A DNA stretch of 5,836 bases, from NCBI GenBank assembly GCA_943328365.2, contig CALPZT020000116.1:1-5836 (forward strand). The letters are read 5' to 3'. Position numbers and translations under genes: made by a program. The stretch is from Bifidobacterium breve (GTDB lineage Bacteria; Actinomycetota; Actinomycetes; S36-B12). Shown piece after piece: positions 1 to 5,836 of this stretch. The notes under the pieces are model-generated. The model made no database searches. It was given only the letters and a program-made list of their open reading frames with translations, and had not been told where the DNA came from. How positions within the stretch are numbered: the stretch's first letter is position 1; the number at the start of each line of letters is the position of its first letter.

Positions 1-686
1 CCATGGCGCTCATCGGCATCTTCTACGGTGCGTTCGTCGCCCTGAGCCAGCAGGATATGAAGCGGCTGTTCGCCTACTCCTCGATGTCGCACTTCGGCTT
101 CATCGCACTCGGCATTTTCGTGTTCACCACGATCGGCGAGAGCGGATCCGTGGTCTACATGGTGGCTCACGGCCTCTCGACAGCAGCCCTGTTCCTCACC
201 GCCGGGTTCCTCATGTCGCGTCACGGTGGGTCGAGCCTGATCTCGGACTACTCGGGCGTGAACAAGCCGGCGCCAGTCTTGGCCGGGTTCTTCCTCTTCG
301 CTGCACTGTCGTCGCTGGCCCTGCCTGGCCTCGTGTCGTTCGTCGGAGAGTTCATGGTGCTCCTCGGCGCCTTCCAGAAGTACATGTTCGTCGGTGCGCT
401 CGCGACCCTTGGCATCGTCATCACCGCCGCGTATGTGCTTCGGCTCTACCAGCGCACGATGACCGGGCCCACGACGCCGGCACTTGCTGGGATGACAGAT
501 CTACGCGGACGCGAGATCGCGGCGCTCATGCCGATCGCTGCGCTGACACTTGTCCTCGGCCTGTTCCCGGCGCCAATCCTCAATGTCATCAATCCGGCTG
601 TCGGAACCCTCATGACGACCATTGGCGTCACCGATCCACCAACGACGCTGAATCCAGGCACCACCGCTGAAGGGACCCAGGAGTGA
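1..686 (+). CDS. nuoM: NADH-quinone oxidoreductase subunit M, 3' part (5' end outside window)
   Basis: This is the C-terminal 227 residues of NuoM, one of the three antiporter-like proton-translocating membrane subunits of respiratory complex I (NADH:quinone oxidoreductase). Family members are about 500 residues, so roughly half is missing at the left edge; the ATG at 3 is an internal methionine, not the start. Numbering from that Met, the fragment shows QQDMKRLFAYSSMSHFGF at 17-34, typical of the proton-antiporter domain, with Lys20; VAHGLSTAALF at 54-64 with the conserved channel His56; and LPGLVSFVGEFMVL at 107-120 with Glu116, matching the conserved Glu of the terminal channel in NuoM (NuoN has Lys there). 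YQRTMTGP at 149-156 and the last helix LMPIAALTLVLGLFPAPIL are also typical. About six membrane segments are visible. After residue 202 comes a Thr/Pro-rich polar tail. The stop overlaps the nuoN start, so translation is probably coupled. The identification is firm. Confidence 0.96.
   Translation, partial: MALIGIFYGAFVALSQQDMKRLFAYSSMSHFGFIALGIFVFTTIGESGSVVYMVAHGLSTAALFLTAGFLMSRHGGSSLISDYSGVNKPAPVLAGFFLFAALSSLALPGLVSFVGEFMVLLGAFQKYMFVGALATLGIVITAAYVLRLYQRTMTGPTTPALAGMTDLRGREIAALMPIAALTLVLGLFPAPILNVINPAVGTLMTTIGVTDPPTTLNPGTTAEGTQE
670..675 (+). promoter_or_regulatory. Likely ribosome binding site of nuoN
   Basis: The purine-rich stretch AAGGGA lies inside the last codons of nuoM, 7 nt before the GTG at 683. 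It supports that GTG as the nuoN start. A second short purine run, AGGAG at 679-683, is too close to the start to serve. This is inferred from sequence and spacing only. Confidence 0.5.
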
Positions 687-2269
687 ACGCGGTCAGCACC
701 GGCGTCACGGCACTCGTCGGACGATTCGCCGAGGAGACTCCGTTCGAACTGCCGGTCATCGACTACCGATTGATCCTGCCAATCGTCATCGTCCTGACGG
801 CGGGTGTTGTCTCGGTGATCATCGAGGCATTCGCGCCGCGACGCGCTCGCCGGCCCTTGCAGCTGACACTGGTCTTCGGGAGCCTGATCGCGGCGTTCAT
901 CGCGGTCATCGACCTCGCGCAGACGCAGGCGATCACTGCCGCTGGTTCGATCGCGGTCGATGGCCCGGCGCTCGTGATGCAGGGCAGTCTCATCGTCTTG
1001 TCGCTGCTCGGCGCACTGCTCATGGCCGAGCGCATGGTCGATCCCAGCGGCGATGCGTTCGCACCACGTGCTTCCGCGCTGCCCGGTTCGGAGGATGAGA
1101 AGCAGTTCGCTGCGCGTGGCTACCTGCAGACCGAGGTCTGGTCGCTGTTCCTGTTCTCGGTGGGCGGCATGATGCTGTTCACTGTCGCGAACGATCTCCT
1201 CATCATGTTCGTCGCGCTTGAGGTCATGTCGTTACCGCTGTACCTGCTCGCCGGCCTTGCACGCCGCCGCCGGCTGCTCTCGCAGGAGGCAGCGATGAAG
1301 TACTTCATCCTCGGTGCCTTCTCGTCCGCGTTCTTCCTCTATGGCGCGGCGCTCATCTACGGCTACGCCGGGTCGATCGATCTTCCGGCGATCGGAGATG
1401 CACTGAGTGCGAAGCCGGGTGAGGGGTCGCTCGTCCTCATCGGATTGGGTCTTCTCCTCATCGGTCTGCTGTTCAAGATCGGAGCGGTGCCCTTCCACCA
1501 GTGGACCCCTGACGTCTATCAGGGCGCCCCGACGCCGGTTACCGGCTTCATGGCTGCCACGGTGAAGATCGCCGCCTTCCTCGCGCTGTTCCGGGTCCTG
1601 TACGTCGGATTCGGGGGCATGCGCTGGGACTGGATGCCGATGCTCTGGATCATCGCGATCCTTACCATGCTCGTCGGGTCGATCATCGCGATCACGCAGA
1701 GCGATATCAAGCGGATGCTTGCCTACTCATCGATCGCACAGGCTGGCTTCATCCTCGTTGGTGTCATCGCTGCCAGCCCGGCTGGCCTTGCCGGGGCGAT
1801 GTTCTACCTCATCTCGTATGGCTTCACGACAATCGGTGCATTTGCGGTGATCACACTGGTCCGCGACGGCAACGGGGAGGCGACACATCTGTCGAAGTGG
1901 GCTGGGCTCGCGAAGAAGTCGCCACTGGTCGCGACGCTGTTTGCGGTCTTCATGCTCTCCTTGGCCGGTATTCCGCTCACGAGCGGGTTCATCGGGAAGT
2001 TCAGCGTCTTCACAGCGGCGATTGCGGCCGGAGATGTCTGGCTGGTCATGGTCGCGGTTCTCGCATCGCTCATCGCGGCCTTCTTCTACATTCGGGTGAT
2101 CGTGCTCATGTTCTTCTCCGAGCCGAATGAGCAGACCGCTGTCGTGGTCGTTCCCAGCGTGTTCACGACCATCGCCCTTGCTGCTGCCGCCACGATTACG
2201 GTAGTGCTCGGCATCGTTCCTCAACCGTTGCTGGAGTTGGTCGAGAATGCCGATATCTTCGTCCGGTAG
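683..2269 (+). CDS. nuoN: NADH-quinone oxidoreductase subunit N
   Basis: Complete 528-residue NuoN, the antiporter-like subunit next to NuoM in the complex I membrane arm; it helps pump protons during quinone (here probably menaquinone) reduction. It starts with GTG in a GTGA overlap with the nuoM stop. Landmarks in order: LEVMSLPLYLLAGL at 179-192 with the conserved Glu180; RRRRLLSQEA at 194-203, then MKYF with Lys206; FKIGAVPFHQWTPDVYQGAP at 264-283 with Lys265; VKIAAF with Lys295; QSDIKRMLAYSS at 339-350 with Lys343; and AGIPLTSGFIGKF at 428-440 with Lys439, the NuoN-type terminal channel lysine. About 14 hydrophobic helices are visible. It is longer than the enterobacterial protein (about 485 residues), mainly through the N-terminus and a polar loop at about 117-150, both common in actinobacterial NuoN. 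All the expected charged channel residues are present, so it should be functional. As the usual last nuo gene, it marks the end of the complex I genes proper. Confidence 0.97.
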   Translation: MNAVSTGVTALVGRFAEETPFELPVIDYRLILPIVIVLTAGVVSVIIEAFAPRRARRPLQLTLVFGSLIAAFIAVIDLAQTQAITAAGSIAVDGPALVMQGSLIVLSLLGALLMAERMVDPSGDAFAPRASALPGSEDEKQFAARGYLQTEVWSLFLFSVGGMMLFTVANDLLIMFVALEVMSLPLYLLAGLARRRRLLSQEAAMKYFILGAFSSAFFLYGAALIYGYAGSIDLPAIGDALSAKPGEGSLVLIGLGLLLIGLLFKIGAVPFHQWTPDVYQGAPTPVTGFMAATVKIAAFLALFRVLYVGFGGMRWDWMPMLWIIAILTMLVGSIIAITQSDIKRMLAYSSIAQAGFILVGVIAASPAGLAGAMFYLISYGFTTIGAFAVITLVRDGNGEATHLSKWAGLAKKSPLVATLFAVFMLSLAGIPLTSGFIGKFSVFTAAIAAGDVWLVMVAVLASLIAAFFYIRVIVLMFFSEPNEQTAVVVVPSVFTTIALAAAATITVVLGIVPQPLLELVENADIFVR

Positions 2270-2281
2270 TACCGTGGCGGC

Positions 2282-3277
2282 ATGAGCCACCAGTCGCTGG
2301 AACTGCTCTCGCCAGATCCTGCCCTTGAGGAGTCCTTGGCGGTGGGCCTCGCTCTGGTCGAGCATGAACTGCGCGAATCGGTGCGGTCCTCGTCACCGTT
2401 CATCAACGAGGCCGCCGGATACCTTGTCGACGCTGGAGGCAAGCGGTTTCGTCCCCTGCTCGTCCTTCTTGCGGCTCAATTCGGTGATCCGACGAGGCCC
2501 GAGGTCATTCGGTCGGCGGTATCCGTCGAACTCACGCACCTCGCGACGCTTTATCACGACGATGTCATGGATGAAGCTCCGCTACGCCGGGGAGCAACGA
2601 GCGCAAATGCCCGCTGGGGCAATTCGGTGGCGATCCTCACGGGGGACTTTCTCGTCGCGCGAACCTCGGCCATCCTCGCCGATCTCGGCCCTGAAGCGGT
2701 GCGCATCCAGGCGCAGACCTTCGAGCGGCTGTGCATCGGGCAGATTCTCGAGACAGTCGGTCCGGAGGATGGCGCCGATCCGGTGAAGCATCACCTCGAG
2801 GTGCTCGCTGACAAGACAGGCTCGCTCATCGCGGCATCGGGCCGTTACGGAGCACTCATGTCGGGGGCAGACCCCGAGACAGTCGAGGTGCTCGCCCGAT
2901 TCGGCGAGTGCATCGGGGTCGCCTTCCAACTGGCTGATGATCTCGTCGACATCGTGAGCGAGACATCGCAGTCGGGCAAGACTCCCGGTACCGACTTGCG
3001 CGAGGGGGTCCCGACCTTGGCGGCACTCATCGCCCTCAGCGGTTCATCCCCTGCGGATGCGAGGTTGCGTGATCTCCTGTCGAGGCCGCTGAGCGATGAC
3101 GCCGAGCATGCTGAGGCACTCACCCTGCTTCGCGGGCATTCGGCTCTGGCTGAGGCACGCGACGAGGCGCGCCGCTGGTCATCCGATGCCCGGAACGTGC
3201 TCGAATCGCTCCCGCAGGGGGGCGCCCGGCAGACCCTCGAGCTCCTGTGCGACTACGTGGTCTCACGTACCGGCTGA
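2282..3277 (+). CDS. Long-chain polyprenyl diphosphate synthase (all-trans, IspB/GrcC-like)
   Basis: A 331-residue isoprenyl diphosphate synthase, a soluble enzyme that adds isopentenyl diphosphate units to an allylic primer. All family signatures are present: GGKRFRP at 52-58 (IPP binding); the first Asp-rich motif DDVMD at 93-97 followed by LRRG at 101-104; KTG at 178-180; FQLADDLVD at 215-223 with the second Asp-rich motif; and SGKTPGTDLREG at 231-242. The fifth residue before the first motif is Ala88, in LATLYHDDVMD. Short-chain (FPP) enzymes carry an aromatic residue at or near this site, so Ala suggests a long product, as in IspB. It begins 12 nt after nuoN with ATG and only a weak GGCGG upstream. 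Its place directly behind nuoN suggests it makes the menaquinone side chain (hepta- to nonaprenyl range), giving complex I its substrate. That role and the chain length are inference; the enzyme class is firm. A carotenoid or undecaprenyl role is less likely, the latter because cis-prenyl enzymes have a different fold. Confidence 0.92.
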   Translation: MSHQSLELLSPDPALEESLAVGLALVEHELRESVRSSSPFINEAAGYLVDAGGKRFRPLLVLLAAQFGDPTRPEVIRSAVSVELTHLATLYHDDVMDEAPLRRGATSANARWGNSVAILTGDFLVARTSAILADLGPEAVRIQAQTFERLCIGQILETVGPEDGADPVKHHLEVLADKTGSLIAASGRYGALMSGADPETVEVLARFGECIGVAFQLADDLVDIVSETSQSGKTPGTDLREGVPTLAALIALSGSSPADARLRDLLSRPLSDDAEHAEALTLLRGHSALAEARDEARRWSSDARNVLESLPQGGARQTLELLCDYVVSRTG

Positions 3278-3282
3278 GCGGC

Positions 3283-4083
3283 GTGAGCACGGTCGAAACC
3301 CTCGACGTTGAGCGGGTCTCCTCGGAGATCGTCGTCGCGCGCCTCAATCGCCCAGAACGGCTCAACGCTATGACCTTCGAGATGTTCGATGCGTTCGCGA
3401 ACCTGCAGCAGGAGGTCGATAACGACCCGACGGCCCGGGTGCTCATCGTGACGGGCACCGGGCGTGCTTTCTGCGCGGGTCTCGACCTCGACCTCGCTGC
3501 GACGCTGCCCGACATGAATGCCGCTGACCTCCTCGCTGGGCAGGAGTCATGGGCGCGCTCGATCGCTGGGTTCCGGCACATGGACAAACCGGTGATCGCT
3601 GCGGTGAATGGGGCGGCCGCAGGGGCCGGCATGGCACTTGCGCTTGCCGCTGATATTCGGATCGCCTCACCGGCAGCGCGATTCAATGCTGCATTCATTC
3701 GCATCGGACTCACCGGTGGCGACGTCGGCACCTCGTGGCTGCTGCCACGCATTGTCGGCTTCGGCAGGGCGCTCGAGATCCTCATGACGGGGCGCTTCGT
3801 CGATGCCGAGGAGGCCCTGCGCATCGGGATGGTCACCGAGATCGCCTCCGAGTCAGACCTCCTCGAACGCGCTGTTGAAACTGCGGAACTCATCTGCAGG
3901 AACAGCCCCTTCGGAGTTCGCATGACGAAAAAGGTCCTCCAGGCGAATGTCGACGCATCATCGCTCGACGCAGCGATCGACCTCGAAAACCGTAATCAGG
4001 TCCTCGCCTTTCAGACCGACGATATGCGCGAGGCATTCAATGCCTTCCGGGAGAAGCGCGACCCGCGATTCAGCGGTCACTAG
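3283..4083 (+). CDS. Crotonase-fold enoyl-CoA hydratase/isomerase family protein
   Basis: A 266-residue crotonase-superfamily protein, the usual single-domain length (about 260). These enzymes act on acyl-CoA thioesters. Visible features: ARLNRPERLNAM at 19-30, the N-terminal family signature; FCAGLDLD at 63-70, the first oxyanion-hole strand with Ala65 and Gly66; VNGAAAGAGMALALAADIRI at 108-127, the second oxyanion segment; ARFNAAFIRIGL at 132-143; and GGDVGTSWLLPRIVG at 145-159. Both glutamates that define classical hydratases (GGGCE and QPE motifs) are absent: Ala118 and Phe138 stand there. Asp147 remains at the position used by isomerases such as PaaG and by 4-chlorobenzoyl-CoA dehalogenase. 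Isomerase, hydrolase or another crotonase activity is therefore likelier than hydration; the substrate is unknown. The MenB signature is not seen, so it is not naphthoate synthase. I chose GTG at 3283, 5 nt after the preceding stop; a longer frame opens with GTG at 3247 but would overlap that gene by 31 nt and add 12 residues outside the family fold. No clear ribosome binding site precedes either start. Confidence 0.88.
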   Translation: MSTVETLDVERVSSEIVVARLNRPERLNAMTFEMFDAFANLQQEVDNDPTARVLIVTGTGRAFCAGLDLDLAATLPDMNAADLLAGQESWARSIAGFRHMDKPVIAAVNGAAAGAGMALALAADIRIASPAARFNAAFIRIGLTGGDVGTSWLLPRIVGFGRALEILMTGRFVDAEEALRIGMVTEIASESDLLERAVETAELICRNSPFGVRMTKKVLQANVDASSLDAAIDLENRNQVLAFQTDDMREAFNAFREKRDPRFSGH

Positions 4084-4084
4084 A

Positions 4085-5056
4085 TCAGTCAGGTTCGACG
4101 ACTTCGAGCTCGTTCATCAATGACGGATGACGACTTGTCGTCTCATGGCGCCGCGAGTGGCGGATGATGTCGAATCCGAAAATGCCGAGGGCGATCCATA
4201 CGAGGATGAACCCCACCCAGCGGCCGGTTGTCATTGCCTCGTGGAAGATCGTGATGCCGAGGATGAACTGAAGGGTCGGCGTGAGGAATTGCATGAGGCC
4301 GAGGCTGGAGAGCGGGATCCGCGTCGCCGCGGCCCCGAAGGCGATGAGCGGAATGGCGGTGACGGGACCGAGCATGACGAGCAGGGCGGTCGTGCCCAGA
4401 CCGCTGTGCACGATGCCTGCAGAGCCTCCATGGATCGCCGCAATGATGATGATGAGCGCGACGGGCCCCAGCACGATGGTCTCGATCGTGAGGCTGGGTA
4501 CCGACCCCACGTCCACGACCTTCTTCAGCAGACCGTACATCCCGAAAGACGAGGCAAGAATGAGGCTGATCCATGGCGGTTGACCCATCGCGAAGGCGAG
4601 GACGAACACCGCCACCACAGCAAGCCCAACGGCGACCCACTGAGGCCTGCGCAGCCTCTCCCGAAGAATGACGACCCCTAGGCCAACCGAGACGAGTGGA
4701 TTGATGAAGTAGCCGAGCGATGCCTCGACCACCTCATCGGCCTGCACTGCCCAGACGTAGACCCCCCAGTTGATGCTGAGGAACACTGCTGCAAGGGCCA
4801 GGAGCCCGAACGTTCGGGTCGATCGCATCGTCCGGAAGCAGTCGCGCCACGTGCGCATGATCCACAGGATGATGGCGAGCAGAACGAGCGACCACACGAC
4901 CCGATGTGCGACGACCTCAACCGGCGACACTGAATCGAGAAGGGCGAAGTACAGCGGGAACAGGCCCCACAGCCCGTAGGCAATCCCGCCGTAGATGAGC
5001 CCGGTGGTGACCTGCGAGCGTCCCCCTGATGAAGCGATGGTCAGGACACGTTCCAC
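4085..5056 (-). CDS. rarD: RarD family EamA-type membrane permease
   Basis: A 323-residue polytopic membrane protein of the drug/metabolite transporter superfamily, RarD subfamily. It shows about ten hydrophobic helices, near 18-38, 49-68, 83-104, 112-131, 138-156, 161-177, 187-208, 221-242, 250-271 and 279-296, the usual two EamA repeats. RarD hallmarks include YGLWGLFPLYFALL at 27-40, EVVAHRVVWSL at 47-57, SINWGVYVWAV at 94-104, ASLGYFINPL at 112-121, RERL at 132-135, FGMYGLLKK at 171-179 and LQFILGI at 262-268. The tail after 300 is charged and probably cytoplasmic. The substrate of RarD proteins is not established; the historical link to chloramphenicol resistance does not define one. The only plausible start is the GTG at 5056, which lies inside the last codons of korB (16 nt shared), since no other ATG or GTG occurs before the first helix. 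I see no Shine-Dalgarno sequence, so translation may depend on ribosomes finishing korB. Its stop is one base from the convergent crotonase stop. Confidence 0.92.
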   Translation of the reverse strand: MERVLTIASSGGRSQVTTGLIYGGIAYGLWGLFPLYFALLDSVSPVEVVAHRVVWSLVLLAIILWIMRTWRDCFRTMRSTRTFGLLALAAVFLSINWGVYVWAVQADEVVEASLGYFINPLVSVGLGVVILRERLRRPQWVAVGLAVVAVFVLAFAMGQPPWISLILASSFGMYGLLKKVVDVGSVPSLTIETIVLGPVALIIIIAAIHGGSAGIVHSGLGTTALLVMLGPVTAIPLIAFGAAATRIPLSSLGLMQFLTPTLQFILGITIFHEAMTTGRWVGFILVWIALGIFGFDIIRHSRRHETTSRHPSLMNELEVVEPD

Positions 5057-5836
5057 GTGTCATTGCCGTTCAGTAATGACTGGAGGTCTCCCTTGCCCTT
5101 CTTCTCGGTGACGCTCACCACCTGCTCGCGGAGCAAGCGGTCGTAACTCGGACGTGCGATGTCGCGGAACACGCCAATGGGCGTGTTCTGAAGGGTCCGC
5201 GGGTTGGCCAGCCGTGAGAGCGCGAAGGCCAGACCGGGATCCTTGGCATGGGCATCATGCCGCAGGATGGCGTCATCGCCGACGGATGCGACCTCGACGA
5301 CCTCGATCTGGCCGCTTGCCGTGCGCGTCACACCGAGTTGCATGTCCTTGCCGAATCGAATCGGCTCCCCGTGCTTCAGGCGCATCATCATGTCGTCGCG
5401 TGAGTCGCTGTCCTTGAGCGGCTCCCAGGCGCCGTCATTGAAGATATTGCAATTCTGATAGATCTCAATCAACGCCGTGCCCTCATGTGCCGCGGCAGCC
5501 GTGAGCACCTCTGTCAGGTGCTTGCGATCGGAGTCGATCGTGCGGGCGACAAAGGTCGCCTCGGCGCCGAGCGCGAGCGAGACTGGGTTGAACGAGTAGT
5601 CAAGCGAGCCCTCGGGTGTCGACTTGGTGATCTTGCCCTGCTCCGAGGTCGGAGAGTACTGGCCCTTCGTGAGGCCGTAGATCCGGTTGTTGAACAACAG
5701 GATCTTGAGGTTGACGTTGCGGCGAAGGGCATGGATGAGGTGATTGCCGCCGATGCTCAGCGCGTCGCCATCGCCGGTGATGACCCACACCGAAAGATCG
5801 GGCCTCGATGACGCGAGGCCAGTGGCGATCGCCGGG
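5041..5836 (-). CDS. korB: 2-oxoacid (2-oxoglutarate):ferredoxin oxidoreductase beta subunit, 3' part
   Basis: The C-terminal part of KorB, which binds thiamine diphosphate and works with KorA to decarboxylate 2-oxoglutarate to succinyl-CoA, passing electrons to ferredoxin, as an alternative to the 2-oxoglutarate dehydrogenase complex. The frame is open to the right edge; a GTG at 5790 is not the start, because the codons before it (ATGLASSRPDLS) match the family. Numbering from that GTG, the ThDP/Mg motif is GDG at 6-8 followed 26 residues later by NN at 34-35, within LLFNNRIYGL, then TKGQYSPTSE at 41-50. QNCNIFNDGAWEPL at 112-125 is typical of KorB and contains a conserved Cys; the CxxC cluster ligands nearer the N-terminus lie outside. 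About 264 residues are present; full subunits are about 340-350. A korA gene would be expected just upstream, beyond the edge. KorB rather than a pyruvate enzyme is favoured by the KGQYSPTSE and NCNIFND motifs, but the true 2-oxoacid is inferred. Confidence 0.93.
   Translation of the reverse strand, partial: PAIATGLASSRPDLSVWVITGDGDALSIGGNHLIHALRRNVNLKILLFNNRIYGLTKGQYSPTSEQGKITKSTPEGSLDYSFNPVSLALGAEATFVARTIDSDRKHLTEVLTAAAAHEGTALIEIYQNCNIFNDGAWEPLKDSDSRDDMMMRLKHGEPIRFGKDMQLGVTRTASGQIEVVEVASVGDDAILRHDAHAKDPGLAFALSRLANPRTLQNTPIGVFRDIARPSYDRLLREQVVSVTEKKGKGDLQSLLNGNDTWNVS

Noticed and set aside
1375..1400. Clustered GATC/CGATC words (for example in GGTCGATCGATCTTCCGG) as a possible repeat or methylation-linked element
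   Set aside because: GATC and ATCG words are scattered throughout because Ile, Asp and Ser codons ending in C are favoured; there is no regular spacing and the sequence encodes normal NuoN residues.
2270..2281. A promoter for the prenyl synthase between nuoN and its start
   Set aside because: Only 12 nt separate the genes and no -10 or -35 like pair can be pointed to; co-transcription with nuoN is simpler.
1727..2365. A 212-codon open frame on the minus strand opposite nuoN, and other long antisense frames such as 3120-3923
   Set aside because: They mirror strongly coding, motif-rich genes on the plus strand, give low-complexity Arg/Ser/Asp-rich proteins with no recognisable domain, and are expected from the codon bias of G+C-rich DNA.
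3283..4083. Crotonase as MenB (naphthoate synthase), given the menaquinone-linked context
   Set aside because: The characteristic MenB segments are not seen and the active-site pattern differs; context alone is not enough.
4129..4142. Inverted repeat GACGA-CTTG-TCGTC as a terminator for the nuo-side operon
   Set aside because: The stem is only 5 bp, no T-run follows, and it lies in the rarD coding tail; it is too weak to annotate as a terminator.
4127..4681. A 184-codon plus-strand frame opposite rarD
   Set aside because: The product is a highly charged Asp/Glu/Arg-rich string that is the complement of hydrophobic rarD codons; rarD itself has clear family motifs and ten helices.

Overview
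The window reads as ordinary chromosomal DNA of an actinobacterium (Actinomycetota). I infer this from a G+C content near 60% (estimated by eye), strong preference for C or G at third codon positions, GTG starts, very tight gene packing, an actinobacterial-style NuoN (RRRRLLSQEA motif and a long loop after the third helix), and the presence of KorB with RarD next to complex I genes. The genus cannot be named from this sequence.

Plus strand, 1-4083: four genes run head to tail and look like the end of a complex I (nuo) operon. They are the 3' part of nuoM, complete nuoN (overlapping nuoM by 4 nt), a long-chain all-trans polyprenyl diphosphate synthase 12 nt downstream, and a crotonase-fold (enoyl-CoA hydratase/isomerase family) protein 5 nt further on. 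NuoM and NuoN are antiporter-like proton-pumping membrane subunits. The prenyl synthase probably makes the isoprenoid tail of menaquinone, the quinone that complex I reduces in these bacteria. The crotonase has no obvious tie to respiration.

Minus strand, 5836-4085: the 3' two-thirds or more of korB (2-oxoacid:ferredoxin oxidoreductase beta subunit) runs in from the right edge. It is followed by rarD (EamA/RarD family membrane permease), whose GTG start lies inside the end of korB. The two transcription units converge with one base between the stop codons of the crotonase gene and rarD.

The longest non-coding stretch is 12 nt. I see no RNA genes, insertion sequences, CRISPR arrays, phage genes, tandem repeats or attachment sites. 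No undescribed system is evident. The points most worth a second look are the crotonase, which lacks both glutamates of a classical enoyl-CoA hydratase, and the clustering of complex I, quinone-tail synthesis and a ferredoxin-linked 2-oxoacid oxidoreductase.
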